Shown: positions 32,306-43,190 of the stretch, one piece after another
How the letters are laid out: the number at the start of each line of letters is the position of its first letter
Position numbering within the stretch: position 1 is the stretch's first letter
Assembly (NCBI RefSeq): GCF_020497125.1
Contig: NC_059072.1
Span: 271,294,045 to 271,358,044 of the forward strand
DNA length: 64,000 nt
Direction of reading: 5' to 3'
Origin: Mauremys mutica
Taxonomy: Eukaryota; Chordata; Testudines; Geoemydidae
Translations under genes and position numbers: made by a program
The notes under the pieces: generated by a model
Told to the model about the DNA's origin: nothing
Seen by the model: only the letters and a program-made list of their open reading frames with translations
The model's database searches: none

Positions 32306-32845
32306 CAAGAGACGTGAGGCCCTTTTCTGTTCTCACACTGTAAAAGTGATACAGCAAAAGTAAGGATTTATTGCTCTCCAGAAGATACCTTCTTATGAAG
32401 AGCACTGATGAGCTCTGGAATGACTTGTGCCCAGGCCTGTTCCATTGAAGACAAGATTCCGTTTATTAATGGGCCTTCAGTGAGCAGGGGGCAGGACAAG
32501 TGTATGAAACAGGGAGATATTCTGCAGTTTCAGAGATGCTGAAGGACCTTGACAGACCAAAGAGCTATCATTATATAAAGTAAATTAACTTAGGAGCTTA
32601 GGTATTTAGTCTCTAAGTGAAATTTTATTGCCCTTCAATATGACAAAGGAATCAAATTCCAAATCTGAAAATGTATCTGGGAAGACAGAATAGTGTGGCA
32701 AATATACAGCAGACATACCATGCTCCTGATGTGGGAAAGAGCCTTCTGATTTTAAGGTGTGCCCTATAACCTGTCTACTTCCTCTTTAAATGAACTTCCT
32801 CTTGATTCAGTAAAGTATATTTAGACAGGGCTGTGCTATCAAGTA

Positions 32846-33031
32846 CACCCTACCCTGATAAAACGCAATCTGATATAACACGAATTCGGTTATAACACGG
32901 TAAAGCAGCGCTCCGGGGGGGCGGGGCTGTGCACTCCGGCAGATCAAAGCAAGTTCAATATAACACGGTTTCACCTATAACGCGGTAAGATTTTTGGCTC
33001 CCAAGGACAGCGTTATATTGGGGTAGAGGTG
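32846..33031. mobile_element. Mariner/Tigger-type MITE
   Basis: Flanked by TA dinucleotides at 32844-32845 and 33032-33033. The left arm CACCCTACCCTGATAAAACG is an imperfect inverse of the right arm CGTTATATTGGGGTAGAGGTG. The interior has inverted ATAACACGGT/ACCGCGTTAT-type words and a GC-rich centre (GCTCCGGGGGGGCGGGGC). TA target sites and these ends fit Tc1/mariner-group (Tigger-like) non-autonomous elements. Confidence 0.8.
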
Positions 33032-33033
33032 TA

Positions 33034-33936
33034 CTGAGCTTCAGCAAGAAGTTCATAGTTGCTGCACATCCTCTGTAGCACTGCAGTGTTCCATTTCCTG
33101 TTGACTCAAACACAGAGATGGAACCAATTGCAGAGACAGAGAGAATACAACCAGGTTAGCTTATAGCTGCCTTAGTTCTCTGTTTGTGTCATAAGTTATT
33201 TCTTGTTAATTAAATAAATTAATTAATCTAAAACTTGTCATTACTGAAATAGCTGCAAGTCATTCAGGGCAATCTATGCTGACTGTTCAGCAAGTGATTT
33301 GTACTCTGCTCCCTCAGCCTGGGAGTGATCGCTAGCCATGTGAGCAATCAAGAGGAGAACACAAGCCATAATCACTCATTTAGAGAAAGAGAAGGATGGA
33401 CATGGAAACATGGAGGCCATTGCCAGGAGACTTCTAATCCTCAAGACAACTAATTAATCCTGAAACCAATTAATCTCTTTCATAAATATTGTTGATAGAC
33501 TTTTTTTTTTTTGCATTTATTTAGATTTGTTTCTGTGTGAATTTGATGGCAAATAATGAAGGGTGTTAAAGGCCTTTGTGGTACTGGTGTGTGACGTTTT
33601 AATAGAAAAAAATTGGACAATAGCAAGTTATCCAAGTACTGAATTCCAGATAAATACCAGATAGGATTATTTTCGAGATACAATTTTTTTCTTCTGAGAT
33701 GTTAGTCTTCTAAAATGACATGTGGTAAGAGTCGACATTTGCAGGAGGAGGACAACCCCAAACTTCCCATTTTTATATTAATCAGCTTCAGAGCAAATCC
33801 TCCCTCATATCAAAATCCAAATATTGACATAAATTATGTTCTGATATGATGACAGAAAGCTTAAATTTCATACAGAAAAATTCTAAAGTCTCACCAAAAA
33901 AAAAAAAATCAAGAAAAAAAAAAAGAACCACTGACT
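33034..33936. other. Unassigned AT-rich stretch
   Basis: No gene recognised. A-rich runs occur at 33896-33926. A TTAATTAAATAAATTAATTAA word lies near 33208. Nothing else is identifiable. Confidence 0.35.
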
Positions 33937-34673
33937 AGGGTTGCCAACTTTCCAATTTCTGGAAATTGGATAACCCTGTTCTGCTCCCTTCTCCTGAAGC
34001 CCTGGCCCCTGCTCCACCCCCTGCTCAACCCCCTCCCCCAAGGTCCCACCCTCTGCTCACTCCTCTCCCCCTACACCCTGCACCCATCGCACTCTCCCCA
34101 CTCCACCAGTTACCTGCGGCAGGGAAGGAGGGGCGGGGGACACAGGTTCTCTCTTCCCACTGCACCTGCCCTCCTGGCATGATCACCCCATGTCCTTGGC
34201 CAACGCAGCCTCCCACACCCAGGTTCTCACGCTGACTCAGAGAGGAGCAGACAGTGAGAGAAATGCGTGGTCCCACCTCTTCCACTCCCAGGCACATTTC
34301 TGGCTAAATCAGCCTCTGACCCTGGCAGCCGGGCCTGGGCGGGGAGTGGAAGAGTAGGAACACCTATTTCTCCCGCTGACCACTCCACTGTGGGTCGGTG
34401 TGAGAGCCTAGCTGCCCAGTCAGCATGGTGACTGTCTGCGAGAGATAGAGCCTGGCTGCGGAGGCAGCGGCGGCAGTGAGAGAAAGACAGAGACCCTCTC
34501 CCAGCCCCAGCAGGCCAATCTGGGGTAGCGCTTGCCCCTGCATGTCCCAGCTATGTGTCGTCCCTGCTCCTGCAACTGGACTTTTGGTGTCTGGTCGGTG
34601 TTTCTGAATGGACACTGTTAGGTGCCATTTTTGACCAGACTTTCCAGTAAAAAACTGGACACCTGGAAACCCT
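33937..34673. mobile_element. Non-autonomous TIR element, GC-rich interior
   Basis: The left end AGGGTTGCCAACTTTCCA and right end TGGACACCTGGAAACCCT are short inverted repeats. ACTGA occurs just outside each end. The interior is C-rich on the plus strand at the left (CCCTGCTCCACCCCCTGCTC) and G-rich further right. No coding motif. I know similar AGGGTTGCCAAC elements as common in turtles, but not their superfamily. Confidence 0.6.
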
Positions 34674-35089
34674 ACTACTGACACTGAAATCCACCTGAGT
34701 AGAGGGATGCTGCACAGCCTCTCTCCTGGCTGTTATTTCGGTTTATGAGCTAGAACAGCAGCCCCTCTGCATCAATTAAACAGGGTGTTGGAGCTACTGG
34801 ATCTGTGTAAATGCAGATGTGAACCTTCCCCTAGCTTGCCCCTGACCATAGTTAGGCTCTCCAGACCAGCCTATCTGGGGCCATTACTTTCCATGGCATG
34901 TAGGGCATGCGGACGCACTGCCATGTAGCCACCTGCCTATGCTTCACCCAGCATAGCCCCTGTGTGGGCTTAAGTGGTGCAAAGGGCTTTGCACTGACGC
35001 TCTGCACGATGAGTGAACTTCACTCTTAGAGGATCCTGTAATCAAAGGAAACACAGGTAAATAGACATTTATTCATTTTTATAGGAATC
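34674..35089. other. Unassigned spacer
   Basis: Ordinary sequence without a recognised gene. It may include an old dispersed repeat at 34920-35040 (GGGCTTTGCACTGACG-type words). Confidence 0.3.
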
Positions 35090-35590
35090 TTTCCCTCAGA
35101 TTGCAAAAAAATATTTTTGTAGCAATCACAGAAGGCTATAATGTGCTTTTTTCGACAAACGCAGTTCTGCATTGCAGGTGTAAATGATTTCTCTCAATAG
35201 AAGCATCAGAGCTCCAATTATTTGAACTCCCTATACTGGGTACTATTTAAACAGCTGGCCTCTGTCCTTTCTAAACACAACCACAACCCTACTGCTGATT
35301 TATGATTCACTGTGGTGTTACTGAACTAATGAGCCATAAAGGGCCTACTTTTTATGAGGAGATAATCAAGGCCACAAATTTATCACTGTACTCTTTTATC
35401 TGTCATTGTGGGACATAATGTTGAATTGGCACTTGGATGATAAGGATCAGCTTTGTTTTCTTTGCCAGCATTAAAATGTTTCCCAAGCTAATAGATTTTT
35501 GTTTCAGTTTTGACACCTATAACTATTGATTCTAGCCTTGACAAAGAAACTAAGGATTTTATATGACACTTTCACAGTCATCTTGGAAAC
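35090..35590. promoter_or_regulatory. Candidate conserved non-coding element (speculative)
   Basis: About 500 bases free of recognisable repeats, with a dense mix of short factor-like words: TTTATGA near 35301, AACCACAACCC (RUNX-like) near 35278, AGATAATCAAGG near 35361, AATTATTTGAA near 35215 and TTATCTGTC near 35396. The texture resembles vertebrate developmental enhancers. Pure inference; only a cross-species alignment can decide. Confidence 0.2.
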
Positions 35591-35950
35591 TGTTAATGTC
35601 AAATATCTTTAAGAATCATTTGTTGTAAACTGTGCCAATTCAGACTGTAAACATGTTCCATGTTCAAACTTTGCAGAAGTTGGGGAAAGAAAAAAGCCTT
35701 TTCCTGTACTGTGACTTGTGTAGTTAGCAGCTTATCATGTATTTTGCTGTGTCTGGAATAAAGATAGAATGACACACGCTGTGACAAGCCATAAACATAC
35801 CAAAACCACAAAAGCTTTTCTTGCAGTGTTTTCTAAAGGTTGAGTTGGGTTATTTATTGTAGGCAGTTCTGCTCTGACAAAAAATTCACTCAGATCCAAA
35901 TAAGAGACAAAAGAATCCAGAGAAATCTCTATTCATGTCAACCTCAATAA

Positions 35951-36350
35951 AATCATAGAATATCAGGGTTGGAATTTAAGGGACCTCAGGAGGTCATCTA
36001 GTTCAACCCCCTGCTCAAAGCAGGACCAATCCTCAACTAAATTATCCAAGCCAGGGCTTTGTCAAGCCTGACCTTAAAAACCTCTAAGGAAGGAGATTCC
36101 ACTACCTCCCTAGGTAATCCAATCCAGTGCTTAACTTCCATCCTAGTGAACAAGTTTTTCCTAATATCCAACCAAAACCTCCCCCACTGCAACTTGAGAC
36201 CATTACTCCTTGTTCTGTCCTCTGGTACCACTGAGAACAGTCTAGATCCATCCTCTTTGGAACCCCCTTTCAGGTAGTTGAAAGCAACTATGAAATCCTC
36301 CCTCATTCTTCTCTTCTGCAGACTAAATCCCACTTCCCTCAGCCTCTGCA
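35951..36350 (-). mobile_element. CR1 LINE 3' end (copy 3, minus strand)
   Basis: On the minus strand it carries [40 protein letters not shown] and [20 protein letters not shown] with only minor frame damage. It then ends with the CR1 tail GACCTCCTGAGGTCCCTT and ATTCTATGATT (plus 35951-36000). It lacks everything upstream of the thumb, so it is a short 5'-truncated copy. Confidence 0.9.
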
Positions 36351-36538
36351 AGTAATCCTGCCAATCTTGGGCAAATAGCCCACCCTCCAGAACTCCTGGC
36401 CCAAATGCAAGTACTTGCTGAATGAAAAGGTTTTATGATTGACTGGAGAATTCTGCAAGGAACTGGGAAAAATTAGAGAAGCTTTTGAATTAAAATGTAT
36501 TTATTTATAAAACTTTACACATCAGTTTAGCCCCTGAG

Positions 36539-36785
36539 CAGGGGCGGCTCTAGGCATTTTGCCACCCCAAGCACGGCAGGCAGGTTTCCTTCAGCGGCTT
36601 GCCTGCAGAGGGTCTGCTGGTCCCGTGGCTTCGGTGGACCTCCAAAGCCGCAGGACCAGTGGACCCTCCGCAGGCAAGCCGCCGAAGGCAGCCTGCCTGC
36701 CGCCCTTGCAGCTCTGGCAGAGCTCCCCCAGCGGTTTGTCACCCCAAGCACGCACTTGGTGTGCTGGGGCCTGGAGCCGCCCCTG
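36539..36785. mobile_element. hAT-type MITE, GGCTCCAGG family
   Basis: Left end CAGGGGCGGCTCTAGGCATT and inverted right end CAGGGGCGGCTCCAGGCCCC. Exact 8-bp duplications CCCCTGAG lie at 36531-36538 and 36786-36793. The centre is a second strong palindrome (GCGGCTTGCCTGCAGAGGGT pairing with ACCCTCCGCAGGCAAGCCGC). No coding capacity. Confidence 0.92.
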
Positions 36786-36793
36786 CCCCTGAG

Positions 36794-37491
36794 TTATTTT
36801 AGGTGAAATTACTTCACAAACAGGAGGAGCTAGGAGAATCAGATAGTGTGTATATAAAATCCATTGATGAATTAGCATTAGAGGTCTGCCTGATCTGCAG
36901 AGGTCATAAGTCTGTTGCAGCCGTAGCTAGAGCCTTGACTCTTTAGCTCTGGAAGGGTCTGGTTCAAGACAGCTATGGCAGCTATTAAGGAAAACAGTAA
37001 GAATATGTTTAATTGTTAAGTATCTTGTATAAGAAATTTAACTAAATAACAGGACTATCGACTTAGCTATGTAGAAAACTGATTAGGTAGCTAGTCACCA
37101 AATATTTATTTACTGAGCTTTTGCTCTCTTCGATAGTCCACTGAGATGCTGTATGGTCCTGAGTAGGCAGTGGGACCTGGAGGAAACAAACAGGTGAGTT
37201 GGCAATGAAAAAAAAATGTTCCTTGATTTACTTGATAGAAAAGATGACCTTCAGAATAGAAGTATAAGGTACAATATATAGGTTCCCCCACACAAAGAGT
37301 TCCTTTATTTATCTATTTATACTGAACTGAGCCCTATATTATCCAGGTGCCAATATTATTAAAAGAGGAGTTGGCAGCAACACCTATATTTAAGATTGCC
37401 TAACACTTTCCTTATAAAATCCTTTTAAAAATTGTTTATAACTTTGCCAAACATTACTCATTTTGGCTGAAATTTTCCAGGCTAGGGGCAC
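36794..37491. other. Unassigned stretch
   Basis: No gene. The words near 37400-37475 (TTTTAAAAATTG, TTTGCCAAACATTACTC) resemble a dispersed repeat but cannot be assigned. Confidence 0.3.
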
Positions 37492-38330
37492 TGTTGCCAA
37501 CACCCAGCATTCAAAAATCATGAGTCAAATCCCAGGCTATCACGAGATTGATCTCAAATGTGAAATGTTTAAAAAGAAATAATATTAAATTGTGGGTCTG
37601 TCTGTCTTCTGATTTTGAACACCCCTTTCCTTACCCCCACGTGTATATGAAAATTAGTGTTGCTGATTCTTGCAAAGTTAGAGTGAGTCATGTTTTTTGT
37701 GCCCCCATATCCCTACATTGATTCATTATGTACCCTCTTAGTCCCACATCAATTTTCACCCCTTTCCCCAGCCCTCAGACAATATGTTCTGCACTCCCTC
37801 CTGCCTCACATCTGCACCCTGCCTCTCAGCACAGCTCTGCTCCTCCTCCAGTCATCCCCCCAGTCTGTGGGGCAGCTTTGGAGGCTCTTCAGGTCACCCC
37901 CTTCCAGGCCTGGGGGGCCAGCTCCACAGGTATTTACCTCCAATGGCTTGGGGAGAGGGGAGGTTTCAGCTACAGTCCTATTCTCTCTATCTCTAGTCTC
38001 AGTGTTGCAGGATGAGGGAGGGGGAAGAGGGAGGAACAGAGAGGAGCTGACCTATTTTTCACAAGAGGGAAGCGGGGAGAAGAAAGAGACACCCTGAGCT
38101 GCTACGCTCTTTCCCTCCTCCCCTCTTGAAAAAACAGTATCAGCTGCTCCCTCTCCATCTTCCCTTATCCAAAAATTCCCCTCAGCTCCTCAGGGAAGAG
38201 ATCCAGAAGTGGCAGCTCTGATTTGCTGTTCTTCCCTAGACAACAGAGAAATGGGGACGGTCATCAATCAGAGGGGGATTTCCTCCTGACAGTCTGAAAA
38301 TCAGTTCTGAAGGTTGCCATTCCTGGTGTC
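37492..38330. repeat. Probable non-autonomous element with TTGCCAA ends
   Basis: It starts TGTTGCCAACACCCAGCATT followed by AAAATCATGAG and finishes near GAAGGTTGCCATTCCTG, ends that suggest a family with ATCACGAG-type words. The interior contains pyrimidine-rich and then purine-rich halves (about 37690-37920 and 38005-38095). Boundaries and class are uncertain. Confidence 0.35.
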
Positions 38331-38659
38331 ATCATTTGACTTGCCCCTCCAGGATCTTGAATTGAACCCAGGATTCTTGAGTCTCAACATTCCTCTGCTG
38401 CAAATATCTGTGTTTGTCTCATCTCCAAGCTAACTGAGTAACAGGAGGCAGTAGTAGGCTGCTCCTCCACATAGAGGATGACAGCCTACTACTGCCACTA
38501 GTTACTCAATTAGCTGTTAATGACCAGTGAGGGGGTCAGTATGGTTCCATAGGGTGGAATTTCTGTTTTTCACTTCGCTTTTAAAAAAAAATCCTAGGAA
38601 ATTACATGTAAAAGACAAAAAATATGTTCAAAGAATGTTTGCAAAATCAAGCACTCAAA

Positions 38660-39560
38660 CATTAGCAGATGTCAGAATTAGAATTGCCCAATATGAAGTT
38701 TGCCAAAGGATGCTGTAGTAAAAATTGATGTCCTTTCGCAGATGTGGGATTTATTGTGTCTGCTCTCTTGGACCTGGGTGGAAATGGAAAAGGAGATGGC
38801 CAGATATTCTTGGCTGGGTTGGGAAGGCTGGAGATAATAGGCAGAGCCAATTTCTCAGTGGTCTGCATCTGTAACATGTCAAACAGGGAATCAGAGGTCT
38901 CTGGTGCCATGACCCCTGTTCACATCTGGACAGTATTTGCCATTCTTACCAATAGTTCCTGGAACAGTCTCAGTTCATCAGAAAGGAAACAGATGAGGCA
39001 CTAATCTGATCCTCTGATGAAGTGCCATCTGTATATTCCTCTACACATCTGGTTCTTCTCATGGAGTATCATACCATTCCTCAAATACAGGCAGATCCTT
39101 CTTCAGGTCTGAAGTATCTGGTGCTGGTATTGGTGCTGGCAAGGAAGCTGGTGTTGGTGCACAATGAGGAATAGATGCTACTGAGGGTATCTAATGCTGA
39201 GGGGGGAGGTATGGTGCATAAGTCAGTGCCAAGTTCACAGCTGGAGTTGGTCTCACAGCTTCCAAAATGACCTTCATGTAGTCCTGTATGAAAGGACACA
39301 TGAGGAGCTGAAGAGGGCCCTGCATGAGATTCTTCCGTGATATCTGGATTTCAGGCAAGATAAGAAGTCTGGTATTCCAAGGTCAAGTTCGGGAGAGGAG
39401 GACTCTCCATATTAATCTCAAAATAGGTTGAAGGTACTCCAAGGTGGCTCCAGATCAGAACAGGAGAAGTTGGTACAGGAACAGAGTCAAGCAGTGGAAA
39501 AGCATGCAGTGGGGTGACTAGTGGCTTTGACAGAAGACCTTCATCCACAACCCCTTCTTA
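38660..39560 (-). pseudogene. DIRS-like ORF1, C-terminal part (LAP2-alpha-like domain)
   Basis: On the minus strand, in pieces, this reads DELRLFQELLVRMANTVQM, stop, then APETSDSLFDMLQMQ, LALPIISSLPNPAKNIWPSP and KRADTINPTSAKGHQFLLQH with PLANFI. The pattern (helix with R..Q.L..R.A, then VALPI...A..IW..P....P..KRA......P.KG..FL..HP) is that of the conserved C-terminal domain of DIRS1-type ORF1 proteins. Upstream (39081-39548) is a Ser/Pro/Thr-rich stretch. Stops near 38935, 39080 and 39350 kill the frame. Confidence 0.62.
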
Positions 39561-40188
39561 TAGCCAAGCTCCCATGGTCCACCTGATGAGATAGTTGGCC
39601 TTGAGCCACGAGGAAGGGCTCAGAGGCAAAAAGAAAATGTTGACCTCAGATGTGAGTCAAGTGGGTTTGGGTACTTTTAAATCACCATTACTAGCTTCGG
39701 GAAAGTAGGGCACACTCCCCGCATCAAACCTCTTGTATGGCACCATTCCTTGGGATGTAGGACCCCCTGTTGAACTGCTCTAGTGCCTGAAGTGGTGTTT
39801 AAGACTCTCTGAACCCTACAATTACTTACACATGCTCCCTCAAAGCTCCAACACAGCTATGGGCACTTATTTCAGAAACACTGTGGCAGGAAAGCAAGGA
39901 ACACAGGATTAACAAAGAAATTTCTTAACTGCATTGACTTTACTCCTAAAGCACTTGACAGCTACAGATCTTGAAAAAATAACAACAATCCTGAGTTGTG
40001 GTCCCCTTCCTTAGACTCCACTTACTGTATAGTTCTTCAATGTTTCAGTTTTGGCAGAGCCCTTCCTGCTGTCTCTCTTGTAAGCCCTTATTTATGCGGT
40101 GTTGCTCTCTCTCTCTCACACACACACACAATAGGAATCCACTCTTAAATAGGGCCCCTGTCTCTCAGACATCAGCCCAAATTCTCAA

Positions 40189-40476
40189 GGCTTGTCTACA
40201 CTTGAAACACTATAGGGGTACAGCTGCAGTGCTGCAGCTGTGCCACTGTACCACTTCAGTGTAGACACTAGCTTTGCCAGTGGGAGAAGCTTTCCAGTCA
40301 GTGTAGGTAATCCACCTCTCCGAGAAGCAGTAGTTAGGTAAACAGAAGAATTCTTTCATCAACCTAGTGCTGTTTACACAAGGCATGAGGTTGGTTTAAC
40401 TACCTCACTCTGGGGTGTGGATTTGTTCATATCCCTGAACAACATAGTTATGCCAATGTAAGTTTCCAGTATGCAG
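40189..40476. mobile_element. Harbinger-type MITE, degraded
   Basis: It starts GGCTTGTCTACACTTGAAAC and contains CAGCTGCAGTGCTGCAGCTG and CAGTGTAGACACTAGC near the left, then GAGGTTGGTTTAACTACCTC and a foldback around GGTGTGGATTTGTTCATATCC. The inner and outer TGTCTACAC words fit a larger Harbinger-derived MITE I know from turtles. The right end is worn (expected GTGTAGAC reads GTATGCAG). Confidence 0.6.
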
Positions 40477-40597
40477 TAGTTTTCAATCCAAACTGTGAAG
40501 GTCCAAATCACCTGGTCATACTTGATCCTCCCATTGGCAGGCCCCTGGGAAGAACATTTGTCATTCCACAAAGATGAGCCAGTACTTAAGAGTCATT

Positions 40598-40873
40598 GAG
40601 TATTTCTACACTTCAATTAGGCACCTGCAGCTAGCCCATGCCAGCTAGCTCAGGCTTGGCTAAGGGACTGTTTAACTGAGGTGTAGACCTTTGGTCTCAG
40701 GCTGCAACCCAATCTCTGGGACCCTACTACCTCACAGGGTCCTACAGTCCAGGCTCCAGCCTGAGCCTGAATGTCTCCTCCACAATTAAGTGGCATCTTA
40801 TCTTGAGGCCTGTAAGCGCAAGTTAGCTGGCATGGGACAGCCACAGGTTTTTAATTGCAGTGTAGACATACTC
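40598..40873. mobile_element. Harbinger-type foldback MITE
   Basis: Left end GAGTATTTCTACAC and right end GTGTAGACATACTC are inverse with one change, and ATT lies on both sides (40595-40597 and 40874-40876). CTAGCCCATGCCAGCTAGCT on the left pairs with AGTTAGCTGGCATGGGACAG on the right. Same family as 32020-32305. Confidence 0.82.
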
Positions 40874-40918
40874 ATTGAACATCAATCACCCCCAGACTTC
40901 AGACTTGATTCCTGTCAG

Positions 40919-41088
40919 TGAAGTATCAGAGGGGTAGCCGTGTTACTCTGGATCTATAAAAAGCGACAGAGTCCTAAGGCACTTTATAGACTAACAGACG
41001 TATTGGAGCATAAGCTTTCGTGGGTGAATACCCACTTCATCAGACGTCTGTTAGTCTATAAGGTGCCACAGGACTTTCTGTCTGTGAA
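40919..41088. repeat. Foldback retroelement fragment (head-to-head copies)
   Basis: ATCAGAGGGGTAGCCGTGTT opens a unit running through GAGCATAAGCTTTCGTGGGT. Right after CACTTCATCAG the sequence turns back: CGTCTGTTAGTCTATAAGGT and GCCACAGGACT are the inverse of AGTCCTAAGGCACTTTATAG and ACTAACAGACG on the left. The centre CAGACGTCTG is a palindrome. Twin priming during target-primed reverse transcription could give such a structure. Confidence 0.6.
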
Positions 41089-41149
41089 GGACCTTCAATA
41101 AACAGTCAAACAGACTCCATAATTCAATATAATTATATCACACCCTATA

Positions 41150-41613
41150 ACAGGCACTTCCTGTGTTGTCACAAAAGCTGCTGAGGCCTTAATTTGGAGG
41201 GGCAGAGATTGTTTCCATATCTGGTGCTGCTTTTGATTTAACTGGTGCCAGATGCGGAATTTGCTACCAGTTTAAGGCCAAGAAGATTCTGGTCTTGAGC
41301 CTGTGATGAAAGGGACGCTGAGGCCAGAGTGCATCCTGGCTCCACTGTGACACGGGGTTCAGCATGGAGGACTGGTCTTGGTGCCACCCAATGAGCCTGT
41401 CAGAGCATCCGGCTGTAGGCAATGAGAAGCCAGATGAGCCTGGAGTGTTAAGGGTCTCTCCCTCTGGTGTTGGGGACTGAAGGTGTGGCAAACTGCACAT
41501 TGGGTTATTGAATGTATCTCTCCCAGATACAGAAGGCACCAGACATGAATGTCTGTCTGCAGTATGATGGCCTGGCAGTAGATGCACTTCTTGTAGCCCT
41601 GATAAGGAGCCAA
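41150..41613 (-). pseudogene. DIRS-like ORF1, N-terminal cysteine-rich part
   Basis: The minus-strand frame starting at 41613 reads KKCIYCQAIILQTDIHVWCL then LGEIHSITQCAVCHTFSPQH and QRERPLTLQAHL. The C..C (11-17 residues) C..CLGE.H....C..C..F.P....ER motif is the zinc-binding-like N-terminal block of DIRS1-type ORF1. It stops at 41361-41359, beyond which further in-frame traces continue to about 41150. Its partner block is at 38660-39560. Confidence 0.6.
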
Positions 41614-41686
41614 AAGCTCCTAGTACATGGAAAGGGCGAGCTACACTATACTTATTAACTATTTACTCAAAAACCTTAAGCTAGGC

Positions 41687-42124
41687 CAGGGGTCGGCAAT
41701 CTCTGGCACGCGGCTTGCCAGGGTAAGCACCCTGGCAGGCCGGGCCAGTTTGTTTACCTGCCGCATCTTCAGGTTCGGCCGATCGCAGCTCCCTCTGGCT
41801 GTGGTTCGCCGCTCCAGGCCAATGGGGGCGGTGGGAAGCCGCGGCCAGCACATCCCTCGGCCCGCGCAGCTTCCCGCAGCCCCCATTGGCCTGGAGCGGT
41901 GAACTGAACCTGTGACTGAAATAGCCAGATGCCACCCAAAAAGCTTTCATCCCCTCACCCGCCTCCTCCCACTCAGCCTCATGATACCTAGTGGCCAAAA
42001 AAAAGGATTTCTTATTTCTTTTGATGAGTCTCCAGAACCTGTGGATGCGGCAGGTAAACAAACTGGCCCGACCCACCAGGGTGCTTACCCTGGCGAGCTG
42101 TGTACCAAAGGTTGCCAACCCCTG
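41687..42124. mobile_element. hAT-type MITE with a foreign insert
   Basis: Ends CAGGGGTCGGCAATCTCTGG and (inverted) CAGGGGTTGGCAACCTTTGG, with exact 8-bp duplications AGCTAGGC at 41679-41686 and 42125-42132. The left half and foldback core match the 9107 family. Between 41906 and 42043 about 129 bases of unrelated sequence replace a short stretch of the MITE; they are bounded by direct copies of GAACCTGTG. Confidence 0.9.
41915..42034. other. Unidentified insert within the MITE
   Basis: This sequence is absent from the other MITE copies. On the minus strand it stays open and reads SFFLATRYHEAEWEEAGEGM then KAFWVASGYF, which looks vaguely protein-like, but I recognise no family. The flanking GAACCTGTG repeats may be a target duplication or microhomology at a templated join. 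I see no second copy of it in this window. Confidence 0.4.
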
Positions 42125-42429
42125 AGCTAGGCTATGGAAAGGACTACTGTGAGGATGGGTTCCGCACGCTCTTGGTGGTGCAGGTGAAGGAACTGAGGCC
42201 ACTGAGGAGTTGCACTTCTTCGCACAGAGTAGGACAATGCTGTAACTAACATATGAGATCTCTTGTGCACAGCTGCCCCCAACGGATGTGGCTTTTCAAG
42301 GCAGTTTTGCAGCTTGATGCTATGAGGATCATGTTCCACAGTTGGGGATGCACAGATACCATTAACCAGGTTCTAATATATTTAATATGTAAATAGATAG
42401 TTGATGTCGATTTTTATAGTACTTCTATT

Positions 42430-43190
42430 TTATCAGAACGTCTTGCCATTCTGACAAAGGCAAGTCCATTGCCTTACAGAAGTCTAAGTATAATGTGTAT
42501 ACACAGTTACCTTTATCAACCAAACTTGATATAATTTCTGATGAGATTACAAGTTTATTTGACAAGACCTATTTTCCATAAAACTATGTTTAATTCTTTA
42601 CTAATTGTGTCCCATATCAACATTTCCATGATTTTTCCTGGAATTGATGTCACACTAACTGGTGTACAGTTACCGAGGTCATATGATTTACCCTTTTAAA
42701 ACATAAAAGTCCTGTATAACCTCCCCAGTGTTAAAAGATTTGTTAAAAATCAACATTAATGGTTCAAAGAGCTCCTCAACCATTTATTTTAATATTCTTG
42801 GGTATATGTTATTGCTCTTCCTCTGAAGATTTTAAAGTGTTCAACATCTTCCCTAGTTACTGTGGGAATAGAAAGTATTTCCTTACCACTTAAAGATATG
42901 AATACATCCTGCTCCTTCTTTCCAAACACAGAATAGCAATAGTCATTGAATATTCATGCTTTTTCTGGATGAATTTTGTTTATTCCTGATATATTTTTTT
43001 TTAAAAATTCTAATTATCTTTAACTCTACTGATCCTAGATTGTTCATTGTCATCCTTAGCCTCCATTATCAATTGTCTGCATTTCCTAACTACTATTCAT
43101 TGCTATCAAATTCCCCCATCTTTTCCATCTGTTATATATTTATTTTTAATTGCTAGTTTCACTTTCTCTCTTACTCAGGATGTTTTTTAA
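42430..43190 (-). mobile_element. Ancient L3-like LINE reverse transcriptase remnant
   Basis: On the minus strand, CTTAGACTTCTGTAAGGCAA (around 42455-42490) encodes L-D-F-C-K-A-I, the reverse transcriptase DF.KA motif in its L3-like form, also present at 58177-58205 on the plus strand. The bases from 42505 to 42560 (ACCAAACTTGATATAATTTC, GATGAGATTACAAG) match the neighbouring LINE region, partly as an inverse. Heavily decayed; limits approximate. Confidence 0.5.

Larger units (their letters stand above)
38660..41640 (-). mobile_element. DIRS-like retroelement ORF1 relic, pierced by other repeats
   Basis: Two blocks of one gene are recognisable on the minus strand: a cysteine-rich N-terminal part at 41264-41613 and a C-terminal part at 38660-39300. 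Between them lie a foldback retroelement fragment (40919-41088), two Harbinger-type MITEs (40598-40873 and 40189-40476) and unassigned sequence. The matching protein type is the DIRS1-like gag-like ORF1, the source of the C-terminal domain of vertebrate LAP2-alpha. I do not see the reverse transcriptase or tyrosine recombinase. Confidence 0.6.

Noticed and set aside
40106..40130. CT/CA simple repeat and other short microsatellites as CRISPR-like arrays
   Set aside because: Plain dinucleotide runs without spacer-repeat structure, in eukaryotic DNA.
41681..42202. 173-residue minus-strand frame
   Set aside because: It runs through a MITE and its insert. The MITE part mirrors frames at other copies. 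Only the insert is kept as an open question.
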